Positions 1-7,288 of a DNA stretch of 9,210 bases are shown here, piece after piece (the stretch's first letter is position 1; the number at the start of each line of letters is the position of its first letter). A program made the translations under genes and the position numbers. The notes beneath the pieces are model-generated. The model made no database searches. It was given only the letters and a program-made list of their open reading frames with translations, and was not told where the DNA came from. The stretch spans positions 1 through 9,210 of the forward strand of contig PWPY01000100.1 of NCBI GenBank assembly GCA_003558575.1, written 5' to 3'. Source of the stretch: Desulfonatronovibrio sp. GTDB lineage: Bacteria; Desulfobacterota; Desulfovibrionia; Desulfovibrionales; Desulfonatronovibrionaceae.

Positions 1-1
1 C

Positions 2-973
2 TTAAAAGATGCAGATCTTAACGACAGTGATCTTGACAAAGTAATTTTAGTCGGCGGTTCTACCCGGATCCCAGCGGTTCAGGATGCAGTAAAGAAAATT
101 ACCAACAAAGATCCTCATAAAGGAATCAATCCCGATGAGTGTGTCGCGTTAGGGGCGGCAATTCAAGCCGGAGTGTTAACCGGAGACGTTAAAGATGTAC
201 TGCTTCTTGACGTAACCCCCCTGTCCCTCGGCATTGAAACCATGGGTGGAGAATTTACCAAGCTTATTGAACGAAATACCACCATCCCCACCCGTAAAAG
301 CCAGATATTCACTACAGCTGCTGACAACCAGCCTTCTGTATCCATTCATGTCCTCCAGGGCGAAAGGCCTATGGCCGGTGACAATATGACCCTGGGACGC
401 TTTGAACTGGCTGGAATTCCTTCAGCGCCAAGAGGTGTTCCACAAATTGAGGTAACATTTGACATTGACGCCAATGGATTAGTTAATGTCTCAGCCAAAG
501 ACACTGGAACAGGCAAGGAACAGTCTATTAGAATTACTGCTTCCAGCGGACTTTCAGAAGATGAAATAAATAACTTAGTCAAGGAAGCTGAATCCCATGC
601 AGAAGATGACAAAAAGAAGCAGAAGCTCATCGAAGCCCGAAATCACGCTGACACATTAATTTATACCACTGAAAAATCATTACGGGATCTTGGAGAAAAT
701 ATTGATGCGGAACTTAAAGCTGATATCGAATCCAAGGCAGAAGCTCTGAAAAAAGCCATGGAAGGTGATGATGAAGCCGAAATCCGTAAGGCTACTGATG
801 AACTGTCTCAGGCATCACACAAGCTTGCTGAAAAGCTTTACTCCCAGAAAACCGAGGGAGGACAGGCTGAAGGTCAGGGACAACCCAACCAGCAGCCAGG
901 AGATCAGAAAGGCTCATCAGGTGATGACGATGTAGTTGACGCAGACTATACTGAAGTTAAAGATAAAGAATAA
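2..973 (+). CDS. dnaK: Molecular chaperone DnaK (Hsp70), C-terminal half, cut by window start
   Basis: ATP-dependent cytoplasmic Hsp70 chaperone that works with DnaJ and GrpE to fold and protect client proteins. The frame is open from base 2 and gives 323 residues, roughly the second half of a normal DnaK of about 640. The visible part starts in the last section of the ATPase domain, with the nucleotide-binding motif LVGGSTRIP (about nt 47-73). The hydrophobic interdomain linker DVLLLDV follows at nt 194-214 and leads into the substrate-binding domain ([12 protein letters not shown]). Next come the charged helical lid and a Gly/Gln-rich tail that ends in the typical acidic [12 protein letters not shown]. 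The stop is TAA at 971-973, followed by a terminator, so dnaK is the last gene of its transcript. The start, promoter and any heat-shock control lie outside the window. Identification is near certain. Confidence 0.98.
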   Translation, partial: LKDADLNDSDLDKVILVGGSTRIPAVQDAVKKITNKDPHKGINPDECVALGAAIQAGVLTGDVKDVLLLDVTPLSLGIETMGGEFTKLIERNTTIPTRKSQIFTTAADNQPSVSIHVLQGERPMAGDNMTLGRFELAGIPSAPRGVPQIEVTFDIDANGLVNVSAKDTGTGKEQSIRITASSGLSEDEINNLVKEAESHAEDDKKKQKLIEARNHADTLIYTTEKSLRDLGENIDAELKADIESKAEALKKAMEGDDEAEIRKATDELSQASHKLAEKLYSQKTEGGQAEGQGQPNQQPGDQKGSSGDDDVVDADYTEVKDKE

Positions 974-1004
974 CTTGACAGCTGCTTAATCCCGTTCCTA
1001 TTCT

Positions 1005-1044
1005 GGCCCGGCTCATTTTTTGAGCCGGGCCTTTTTGTTTTTTT
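1005..1044 (+). terminator. Intrinsic terminator after dnaK
   Basis: A perfect 11-base-pair GC-rich stem (1005-1015 with 1021-1031, GGCCCGGCTCA arm) with a 5-base T loop. It is followed by a T-run broken only by one G (1032-1044). It begins 31 bases after the dnaK stop. There is no A-run on the upstream side, so it should act only on plus-strand transcripts. It separates dnaK from the operon that starts at 1208. Confidence 0.95.
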
Positions 1045-1062
1045 CCAGCCCTGTGCTAAATC

Positions 1063-1101
1063 GTTTCCATCCAGAAAGTCTTTCTTTCTGGATACTGAAA
1101 C
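1063..1101. repeat. Inverted repeat / hairpin 1 in the dnaK downstream gap
   Basis: A perfect 10-base inverted repeat (ATCCAGAAAG at 1069-1078, complement at 1084-1093) closes a 5-base loop. An outer 5-base arm (GTTTC 1063-1067 with GAAAC 1097-1101) is separated from it by a small internal loop. No T-run follows, so it is not an obvious terminator. It sits just before the longer hairpin at 1107-1174, and both have GTTTC/GAAAC-like outer arms. Role unknown; it could be part of a dispersed intergenic repeat or a leader RNA structure. Confidence 0.8.
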
Positions 1102-1106
1102 AGTCG

Positions 1107-1174
1107 GTTTTCTTTCCGGAAACGAGGAGTTTTTTCTTTTGGCAAGGAAAAAAACCTCGTTTCCGGATGAAAAC
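1107..1174. repeat. Long imperfect inverted repeat / hairpin 2 upstream of the LppC-like gene
   Basis: Reading inward, 6 pairs (1107-1112 with 1169-1174) are followed by a small asymmetric loop. Then come 13 perfect pairs (1115-1127 with 1155-1167, TCCGGAAACGAGG arm), a 2x2 internal loop, 9 pairs including one G-U (1130-1138 with 1144-1152) and a 5-base loop. That is 28 pairs in 68 bases, far more than chance would give. It ends 33 bases before the next start codon and is not followed by a T-run on either strand, which argues against a simple terminator. It may be a dispersed palindromic element, a small MITE-like relic, or a 5' leader structure of the downstream operon. Confidence 0.85.
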
Positions 1175-1207
1175 TAAATCATAATTACCCTGGAGAGTTC
1201 AGACATA

Positions 1208-3163
1208 ATGACCTTAATCCGATCAATTGTTTTTTTACTTTGCGCTATGCTGCTCTTTGCCTGTGCCCCTGAAAGAATCGTTACTGAACCGGTCCGTACT
1301 GATGCTCAGCGCATGCATCAGGCAGACAGATACTGGGCCAATGAAAACTATGCCATGAGCAGGGATCTCTACAGAGAAATTTCCAAGCTCCCTGACATCT
1401 CCCCAAGACAAAGGCTTCTCGTGGAGCAGCGCCTCGCCATAAGCTCATTCCATGTGGAAGACTATCAACAGGCCATTGAATCCTTTAAAAAATGGGCAGA
1501 ACTTGATCCTGGAATAAAAAGATCCTGGCAATGGCATGAGATGTATGCCTTAAGCATAAAGGAAACTTCAGGTGATGATGATTACCTTTCCTATCTATTG
1601 AGCGTTTCTAAGGACAGATTATTCCCACAGGAAATAAATAACAACGCTTCCCTGTACCTGGCCAGATTTCACTTTGATCAGGGCAGATATCCAGAAGCCA
1701 TGACTGTTTTAAAAAATACCTACGGTCAACTGACCATCCTTAACCAGAAACAGGACTTTGAAAAATCATTTCATGATTATTTGTCTGAACTTTCTGTCCA
1801 GAAACTGACTCAGGCTTCTTCATTCATAGACCAGGATAAAATGTATCAATTTCCTTTCAACATCTTCTTCTGGTCTCTATACTCAGCAAAGCTGGCTGAT
1901 GATCCCTCCCAGTGGAAATCACTGCAGCCCAGGATTGCTGCACTTCACAGACAAGCTGACTTTGCTGACCCTAAACCATTTGCCCGGCAGTTTGAACAAT
2001 GGATGGACAAACTCGGGGTGCCTGCCCATGAAGTTGCTCTTCTTCTGCCATTAAGCGGTCAATTCTCATCCACCGGCTGGAAAATACTCAAAGGTGCAGG
2101 TCAGGCCCATTGGGAGATGCTTGCCAGTGATACTCAAGTCAAGATCAGAACCATCAACACCAACAGCAAAGACTGGATTCAAGAGCTTGAAAAAACAAAT
2201 CCAACAATCGTGGGAGGTCCTGTTTCAGGCAGAACCTGGGACAAGATTGTGGATGCCGGACTTAATAAGGAAAAGACATTTTTTACCTTTCTGCCAAGAA
2301 TAGATGATGAAGGTATTTCAGGGTGGAGATTTTTTGCCAGTCCCAACGACCAGGTTCGGTCAATGATCAATAGAGCGGTTGAAGATCTCGGATTTACCGA
2401 TTTTGGCGTCTTTTATCCTGAAGATGATTTTGGTCGGGCTTATGCCCAGGCCTTCTGGGAAGAAGCAAATAAAAAAGGAGTCAGAGTCAGCGGACTCATG
2501 AGCTATCCAGGCGATGAGCCCTCCCGCTGGAATGATATAGTTGCCTCTTTCCTCAACATAAAAAGTAAACATACCCCTTACAGGCATCCCGAGCCGGATT
2601 TCCAGGCAGTCTTTATTCCTGACAGCCTTTCCCGGGCCAAAGGACTTATCCCTCAATTCTTTTATTTTGATCAAAACCAGCTTTTGTTTATGGGGCCCAT
2701 GCTCTGGTATCAGGCTTACTCGCCAAACACTCTTGAACAGCAATACTTCAATTTGACCATGACCCCAGGTCCGTGGTGGAATGAGGACCTTGCTGCTGGT
2801 GCTCAAGACCTGATTTCTGGATTTGATGAAACAATTAATACAGAACCTGATTTCTGGGTGGCACTTGGTTATGATTTTGTAAAATTTGCTTCAGAAATGC
2901 AAAACCTGCCGTCCACATCAAGGCACGAGAGAATTAACAAGGTTCTCGCTCAAAACAACTTTAATAACTGGAGTATGGCTCCCATATACTGGAATGAACA
3001 GGGACAGGCTTTCCAGGATCTGCATGTTTTTCAACTGAGCAGAGAAAGTATGGTTCTAACTGATACTGAGTATATCAACTCATTGATTCAGATCAGAAAG
3101 GCCAGGCAGGATCAATGGATCAGAATGATCAGAGAAAGAGAAGAAAAGCAGACTTCTGACTAA
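1208..3163 (+). CDS. LppC/LpoA-like lipoprotein, putative penicillin-binding protein activator
   Basis: Predicted lipoprotein of 651 residues. It has a short hydrophobic signal with the lipobox LFAC, so Cys19 should be the lipidated residue. Residues from about 30 to 250 are helical and TPR-like, with repeated tyrosine/tryptophan-rich helix pairs. From about residue 276 (VALLLPLSG) it resembles a type 1 periplasmic-binding fold, including GVFYPEDDFGRAY near residue 400. The tail (about 628-651) is highly charged. TPR plus a binding-protein fold behind a lipobox is the architecture of LpoA/LppC, the outer-membrane activator of penicillin-binding protein PBP1A in enterics. A substrate-binding role like that of amino-acid ABC transporters is the alternative, but no transporter genes are adjacent. 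The ATG at 1208 is preceded by GGAGAG (1192-1197). The stop lies 32 bases before gatC. The family is fairly secure; the exact role here is inferred. Confidence 0.8.
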   Translation: MTLIRSIVFLLCAMLLFACAPERIVTEPVRTDAQRMHQADRYWANENYAMSRDLYREISKLPDISPRQRLLVEQRLAISSFHVEDYQQAIESFKKWAELDPGIKRSWQWHEMYALSIKETSGDDDYLSYLLSVSKDRLFPQEINNNASLYLARFHFDQGRYPEAMTVLKNTYGQLTILNQKQDFEKSFHDYLSELSVQKLTQASSFIDQDKMYQFPFNIFFWSLYSAKLADDPSQWKSLQPRIAALHRQADFADPKPFARQFEQWMDKLGVPAHEVALLLPLSGQFSSTGWKILKGAGQAHWEMLASDTQVKIRTINTNSKDWIQELEKTNPTIVGGPVSGRTWDKIVDAGLNKEKTFFTFLPRIDDEGISGWRFFASPNDQVRSMINRAVEDLGFTDFGVFYPEDDFGRAYAQAFWEEANKKGVRVSGLMSYPGDEPSRWNDIVASFLNIKSKHTPYRHPEPDFQAVFIPDSLSRAKGLIPQFFYFDQNQLLFMGPMLWYQAYSPNTLEQQYFNLTMTPGPWWNEDLAAGAQDLISGFDETINTEPDFWVALGYDFVKFASEMQNLPSTSRHERINKVLAQNNFNNWSMAPIYWNEQGQAFQDLHVFQLSRESMVLTDTEYINSLIQIRKARQDQWIRMIREREEKQTSD

Positions 3164-3195
3164 CACAGGCAACAAAAATACGTGGAGAATATAAT

Positions 3196-3480
3196 ATGGA
3201 AATCACCAGAGAACAGGTATCCAGAATAGCCGATCTGGCCAGACTTGAGCTTGAAGATGAAAAAATTGAAAAATTTGCGTCACAATTTAATGAAATAATT
3301 GGCTACATGGATAAAATGAACGCCATCAGCACAGAAGGAATAATCCCCATGTATTCACCCTCTGAAAATACTTCGGTGTTGCGTGATGACGTTGTAAAAA
3401 AAGAATATAACCGGGAAGAGCTTTTGGCTAATGCTCCGAAGCAGGATGGCAAGCACTTTATTGTTCCCAAAATTTTATAA
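3196..3480 (+). CDS. gatC: Aspartyl/glutamyl-tRNA amidotransferase subunit C
   Basis: Small subunit of the GatCAB amidotransferase. GatCAB converts Glu-tRNA(Gln) to Gln-tRNA(Gln), and Asp-tRNA(Asn) to Asn-tRNA(Asn), in bacteria lacking the matching synthetase. GatC stabilises GatA and holds it to GatB. The 94 residues are the usual length. They show the family pattern: N-terminal helix with ADLARLEL (12-19), the FNEIIGYMDKM helix (31-41), LRDD (62-65) and the C-terminal FIVPKIL. The ATG at 3196 has GGAG at 3184-3187 with good spacing. gatA follows after 15 bases, so the two are co-transcribed and probably translationally linked. gatB is not in the window; it is often unlinked in this group. 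Confidence 0.97.
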   Translation: MEITREQVSRIADLARLELEDEKIEKFASQFNEIIGYMDKMNAISTEGIIPMYSPSENTSVLRDDVVKKEYNREELLANAPKQDGKHFIVPKIL

Positions 3481-3495
3481 TCTCCAGGATAAACC

Positions 3496-4965
3496 ATGAA
3501 CAATATTACTGATAAATCCTTGTTGGAAATCACTAAACTCCTGGCTGAAAAACAAGTCAGCGTTCAGGAGACTGTGCAGGCCTGCTTTAACCAGGTAGAA
3601 AAAACAGAACCCCAAATCAACGCACTTATAAACTATGACCTTGATTTTTGTCTTGATCAGGCAAAAAAAATGGATGAATCAGGTCCAGCCCCTGACAAAC
3701 CTTTATGGGGAGTCCCTGTTACCATAAAAGACGTCATCTGTACCAGGGATTTTCCCACCACCTGCGGATCAAAATATCTTGAGAATTATAAACCCTGCTA
3801 TGAAGCCACTCTTGTGGAAAAACTCAAGAATGCCGGGGCTATTATAATGGGCAAGAACAATATGGATGAATTTGCCATGGGTTCTTCCACGGAAAATTCT
3901 GCCTTTAAGACTACCAGAAATCCATGGGATCTAAAGCGGGTTCCAGGTGGTTCCAGTGGTGGTTCTGCTGCAAGCGTAGCAGCAGGCCAGTGCTTTGCTT
4001 CCATTGGAACAGATACAGGAGGCTCCATCAGGCAGCCTGCCTCCTTTTGCGGGATTACCGGGCTTAAGCCAACTTATGGCCGGATTTCCAGATTTGGACT
4101 TGTGGCATATGGATCATCCCTTGACCAACCTGGCCCTTTGACCAGAAATGTTGGCGATTCTGCTTTGATAATGAGTGTTATATCCGGTCATGACCAGAGA
4201 GACTCAACATCAGATCCGAGAGAGGTTCCCGACTATATGACAGAACTTGAGAACAGCAAAGACCTGAAAAAAATGCGCATAGGACTTCCATCTCAATTTT
4301 TTCAGGGAGGACTGAGCTCTGAAACCAGTAACTGCTGACAGAAGGCTATAAAGGCTGCCCAGGAACTTGGAGCTGAAGTTATTGATATTGACATGCCTCA
4401 CGCTGAACTTGGCATTGCAGCTTATTATATAATCGCCATGGCAGAAGCGTCGTCCAACCTGGCCAGATATGACGGAGTCAAGTATGGTTATCGCGATGAG
4501 TCCGGCCAGGACCTTCTTGAAATGTACCGCAAAACCAGGTCCAAGGCTCTGGGCGAAGAAGTTCAAAGACGAATAATGATTGGAACTTATGTTCTCTCAG
4601 CCGGATATTACGATGCTTACTACAAAAAGGCGGCTCAAATCAGAAGGCTTATCCGGGAAGATTACCTTAATGCTTTTAAGGCATGTGATGTAATCCTCGC
4701 CCCTGTTGTGCCCTCCACAGCCTTTAAGCTTGGAGAAAATATTGACGACCCTCTGCAGATGTATCTCACAGACATATTTACCACATCTCTTAACCTGGCC
4801 GGCATGCCCGGCATGACCATACCCATTGGTCTTGGCGAGGAAACCCAGCTGCCCGTAGGCATCCAGATTATTGCTCCGGCCTTTAGAGAGGAACTCATTC
4901 TGAGAACTGGTCATATCCTGGAAAACGCAATGCCTGGTCTTGGAACTCCCAGGGCCCTGGGCTGA
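3496..4965 (+). CDS. gatA: Glutamyl/aspartyl-tRNA amidotransferase subunit A, interrupted by an in-frame TGA
   Basis: Amidase subunit of GatCAB: it hydrolyses glutamine and passes ammonia to GatB to amidate the misacylated tRNA. Reading through the TGA at 4336-4338 (codon 281) gives 489 positions, the normal GatA length of about 485-490. There is no other stop, and similarity continues in the same frame (EASSNLARYDG, then AGMPGMTIPIG). The amidase-signature Ser-cisSer-Lys triad can be placed at Lys78 (TIKD), Ser153 (GGSSGGSAA) and Ser177 (TGGSIRQPAS), all before the TGA. As read, a 280-residue product would contain the triad but lack the C-terminal 40%, so it is unlikely to work. The ATG at 4393 has no ribosome-binding site, so the second part is not a convincing separate gene. 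The true stop is TGA followed directly by TAG. Identity is certain; whether the gene is intact is not. Confidence 0.95.
4336..4338 (+). other. In-frame TGA within gatA (codon 281)
   Basis: The codon lies between GGLSSETSNC and QKAIKAAQELGA, in a surface helix region that varies in GatA. The frame is the same on both sides. The flanks match family spacing, so a single base change explains it; TTA (Leu) to TGA would restore a hydrophobic residue where relatives usually have one (from memory of the family). The next base is C, which in E. coli is the leakiest UGA context. No SECIS-like stem with a convincing apical loop is apparent just downstream by eye. Confidence 0.9.
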
Positions 4966-4968
4966 TAG
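4963..4968 (+). other. Tandem stop codons ending gatA (TGA-TAG)
   Basis: The gatA frame ends with TGA (4963-4965) followed at once in frame by TAG (4966-4968). A tandem stop limits the effect of UGA read-through at this site. It may be coincidence, but it is worth recording beside the internal TGA of the same gene. Confidence 0.9.
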
Positions 4969-4976
4969 TTAATTTT

Positions 4977-6014
4977 ATGAAGACAGCAGTAGCCTTGAGC
5001 GGAGGCATGGACAGCCTGGCATCTCTTTTAATGCTCCACAATTCAGGCAATGACCTGCTCCCCTTTCATGCACGCTTTTTTCCTCAAAAAGACAAAGATA
5101 CTGAACAAAAGCTCAAAAACATCTGCAATGATCTGGGGCTCAACCTGCATATACTTGATCTCAAACAGGAATTTGAACAACTGATTATCAGGCCATTCAT
5201 AAACGCGTACATGTCAGGACTTACCCCCAATCCCTGCGCATTATGCAACAGAAAAATCAAATTTGGACTGATCTTTGATCATGTTAAAAGCCTTGGGGCT
5301 GAATATCTCGCCACAGGGCACTACGCCAGGATACTGCACCATAATTCCAAGCCATCCCTTTGGAGAGGAGCAGATTCAAGCAAGGATCAAAGCTATTTCC
5401 TTTCTCTTGTTCCTCCTGATATTCTCGGTAAAACAATCTTTCCACTGCACGAGACAACAAAAAAACATGCTCAGGAATATCTCTCTCAGAAACAGGTCTC
5501 TCCACCAGTCAGAAAGGAAAGCAACGAAATATGCTTTATTGAAAATGACTATAGAAGTTTTATAGACTCAATGATGCCGGACGCCCCACAAAAACCAGGC
5601 CTCATTAAAACTATCCAGGGTGAAACCCTGGGAACACATCAGGGACTTTGGAAATATACCCAGGGACAAAGACGGGGATTAAACATAGCCCATGAGCACC
5701 CCTTATATGTTACAGAGAAAGACATAGTAAATAACACCCTTATTGTTGGATCAAAACAAGACACCTTAACCAGCACCTGCCACGCTCATAATCTGAATAT
5801 TCACCTTGATCCTGATCTCTGGCCCAGTGAAATATTTGTCCAGACCAGATACCGTCAAAAAGCCGGGCCAGCCTCAGTGGAGCTTGATCAAGACCTTATG
5901 AAAATAAAATTTTACAATCCCCGGGAAATACCTGCTCCAGGGCAGGTGGCAGCTGTTTACTCAGGCCAGGGTCAGGTCCTTGCAGCCGGAATAATTATTC
6001 AAGATCAACTATGA
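4977..6014 (+). CDS. mnmA: tRNA-specific 2-thiouridylase MnmA (TrmU)
   Basis: Cytoplasmic enzyme that uses ATP and persulfide sulfur to make 2-thiouridine at wobble U34 of tRNA(Lys), tRNA(Glu) and tRNA(Gln). The 345 residues are slightly short of the E. coli protein (about 368). The PP-loop SGGMDS is at residues 8-13, with Met where most relatives have Val. TPNPCALCNRKIKFG contains the presumed catalytic Cys90. LATGHYAR is at 111-118 and KDQSYFL at 136-142. The second catalytic cysteine is Cys186 in EICFI, and YTQGQRRGL is at 227-235. The ATG at 4977 is 11 bases after the gatA stop and has no clear Shine-Dalgarno, suggesting coupling to gatA translation. The stop TGA overlaps the mtaB start (ATGA, 6011-6014), and an in-frame TAA follows four codons later (6024-6026). 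MnmA and GatCAB share tRNA(Gln) as a substrate, which fits the pairing. Confidence 0.97.
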   Translation: MKTAVALSGGMDSLASLLMLHNSGNDLLPFHARFFPQKDKDTEQKLKNICNDLGLNLHILDLKQEFEQLIIRPFINAYMSGLTPNPCALCNRKIKFGLIFDHVKSLGAEYLATGHYARILHHNSKPSLWRGADSSKDQSYFLSLVPPDILGKTIFPLHETTKKHAQEYLSQKQVSPPVRKESNEICFIENDYRSFIDSMMPDAPQKPGLIKTIQGETLGTHQGLWKYTQGQRRGLNIAHEHPLYVTEKDIVNNTLIVGSKQDTLTSTCHAHNLNIHLDPDLWPSEIFVQTRYRQKAGPASVELDQDLMKIKFYNPREIPAPGQVAAVYSGQGQVLAAGIIIQDQL

Positions 6015-7276
6015 ATTTTCATATAATTACATTGGGATGCAAGATAAATCAGTATGAAACCCAGGCCATCACTGAATCCCTTGTCCGCAATGGATATTCA
6101 CTTCTAACTGAACCAGAGTCTGCTGAAAACATTATTATCAACAGTTGTGCAGTTACTTCCAGAGCTGTCCGGGATTTGAAAAAAATCTGCCGCAGACTGG
6201 GACGGATCTGTCCTCAATCCAGAATAATTATTACTGGCTGTGCTGCACAGGTCCTTGAACAAGAACTGACCAGCATGGATGAAGTGCATTCAGTCATCCC
6301 CCAAAGTAAAAAAACAAGCCTCCTGTCAGGATTGAACCTAAATTCATCAAGCAATTCAGCTGGTTCTGATTTTTATATTTCAGACTATTTTCGGGCAAGG
6401 GCTGTGGTCAAAGTACAGGACGGTTGCAACCACAGATGCAGTTATTGCATTGTACCGCAAACCAGGGGCAATCCAGTAAGCAGACCCAAAGAAGTAATCC
6501 TCAAAGAAATTATGGGTTTATTAGATAAAAATTTCAGTGAAATTATCCTGGGAGGTATAAACCTGAGACTCTATGGCCAGGACCTGTCCGAGCCCATAGA
6601 TTTCTGGGATCTGATAAACTATTTACGCTCCCACCTCCCAAACCCTGTACAGAACCGGTTCAGACTCAGGTTAAGCTCCTTGGAACCTTCAGAGTTAAAT
6701 ACCAAAGCCCTTGATACCCTTTCAAGAGATCAGTTAATCTGCCCGCATCTGCACATCTCCCTGCAAAGCGGAAGTTCAGAAGTCCTCAGAAAGATGAATC
6801 GTTCTCATTATACCCCAAACGACCTCCTTGACTTTTCAAGGCAATTAAAATCAGTATGGCAGGTATTTGCCGTAGGAGCTGACATTCTGGTGGGATTTCC
6901 CGGTGAGACATCAGCTGACTTTCAAAAGACCAGAGAGCTTGTTCATGAACTGCCCCTTACTTACGCCCATGTCTTTCCCTATTCACCAAGACCAGGAACA
7001 CCTGCTGCCCGGTTTAAGGGGCAGATCAACCAGAAAGAAAAAAAGTACCGCTCTGCTGAACTGGATGCTGTAATTCAAGATAAAAAAACAGACTTTATCA
7101 TGAAGCTTTGCAAACTTAATGAACTGGAATTGTCCATGGAAACTCCCTTTAAAGGGATGTCTCAGTATTACGTAGAATGCCGGGTAAAAAATTCGCAAAA
7201 GCTTAAACCAAGACAGATGATAAAGGTAAAGCCCTTGCTGGTGGATCAGAACAAACTGATTGTTCAAGCCATTTAA
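6011..7276 (+). CDS. mtaB: tRNA (N6-threonylcarbamoyladenosine 37-C2)-methylthiotransferase MtaB
   Basis: Radical-SAM enzyme that converts t6A37 to ms2t6A37 in tRNAs reading ANN codons. Its length of 421 residues is usual for the family. The N-terminal methylthiotransferase domain begins with TLGCKINQYET; this CKxNQYE form is the MtaB signature, whereas MiaB has CQMN. The three cysteines expected to hold the auxiliary 4Fe-4S cluster are Cys10, Cys46 and Cys77. The radical-SAM cluster motif CNHRCSYC supplies Cys139, Cys143 and Cys146. LQSGSS and VGFPGET follow as typical SAM-barrel motifs, and the C-terminus looks like a TRAM RNA-binding domain. The start overlaps the mnmA stop by four bases, a classic sign of translational coupling. 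Two oxygen-sensitive clusters suit an anaerobe. Confidence 0.95.
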   Translation: MNFHIITLGCKINQYETQAITESLVRNGYSLLTEPESAENIIINSCAVTSRAVRDLKKICRRLGRICPQSRIIITGCAAQVLEQELTSMDEVHSVIPQSKKTSLLSGLNLNSSSNSAGSDFYISDYFRARAVVKVQDGCNHRCSYCIVPQTRGNPVSRPKEVILKEIMGLLDKNFSEIILGGINLRLYGQDLSEPIDFWDLINYLRSHLPNPVQNRFRLRLSSLEPSELNTKALDTLSRDQLICPHLHISLQSGSSEVLRKMNRSHYTPNDLLDFSRQLKSVWQVFAVGADILVGFPGETSADFQKTRELVHELPLTYAHVFPYSPRPGTPAARFKGQINQKEKKYRSAELDAVIQDKKTDFIMKLCKLNELELSMETPFKGMSQYYVECRVKNSQKLKPRQMIKVKPLLVDQNKLIVQAI

Positions 7277-7288
7277 CTGAGTATACCA

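Noticed and set aside
975..1004. Possible promoter (TTGACA at 975-980 with TATTCT at 999-1004)
   Set aside because: The -35 match is perfect, but the -10 is only 4 of 6 and transcription would begin inside the dnaK terminator stem. Probably chance.
1107..1174. Long hairpin as a second terminator
   Set aside because: Neither strand shows a T-run directly after the stem, and the AT-rich inner segment is not typical of an intrinsic terminator.
1139..1207. Promoter for the operon in the last 70 bases of the gap
   Set aside because: CATAAT at 1180-1185 resembles a -10, but no acceptable -35 lies at the right distance. The operon promoter could not be placed with confidence.
2360..2806. Minus-strand open frame of 148 codons inside the LppC-like gene
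   Set aside because: It lies wholly opposite a well-supported gene, has no recognisable domain and no ribosome-binding site; it is a shadow frame. The same applies to the other minus-strand frames.
4336..4395. TGC-TGA in gatA as a selenocysteine site
   Set aside because: GatA is not a known selenoprotein family, the codon is not catalytic, and I find no convincing bacterial SECIS stem with an apical loop of the expected type downstream; only weak 3-4 pair stems are visible.
4210..4566. Minus-strand open frame of 118 codons across the gatA TGA
   Set aside because: Its composition is not protein-like and it opposes conserved GatA sequence, so it does not explain the stop codon.
4393..4965. 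Separate gene encoding a 190-residue protein
   Set aside because: It is in the same frame as gatA, encodes only the C-terminal GatA part, starts inside a conserved block and has no ribosome-binding site.
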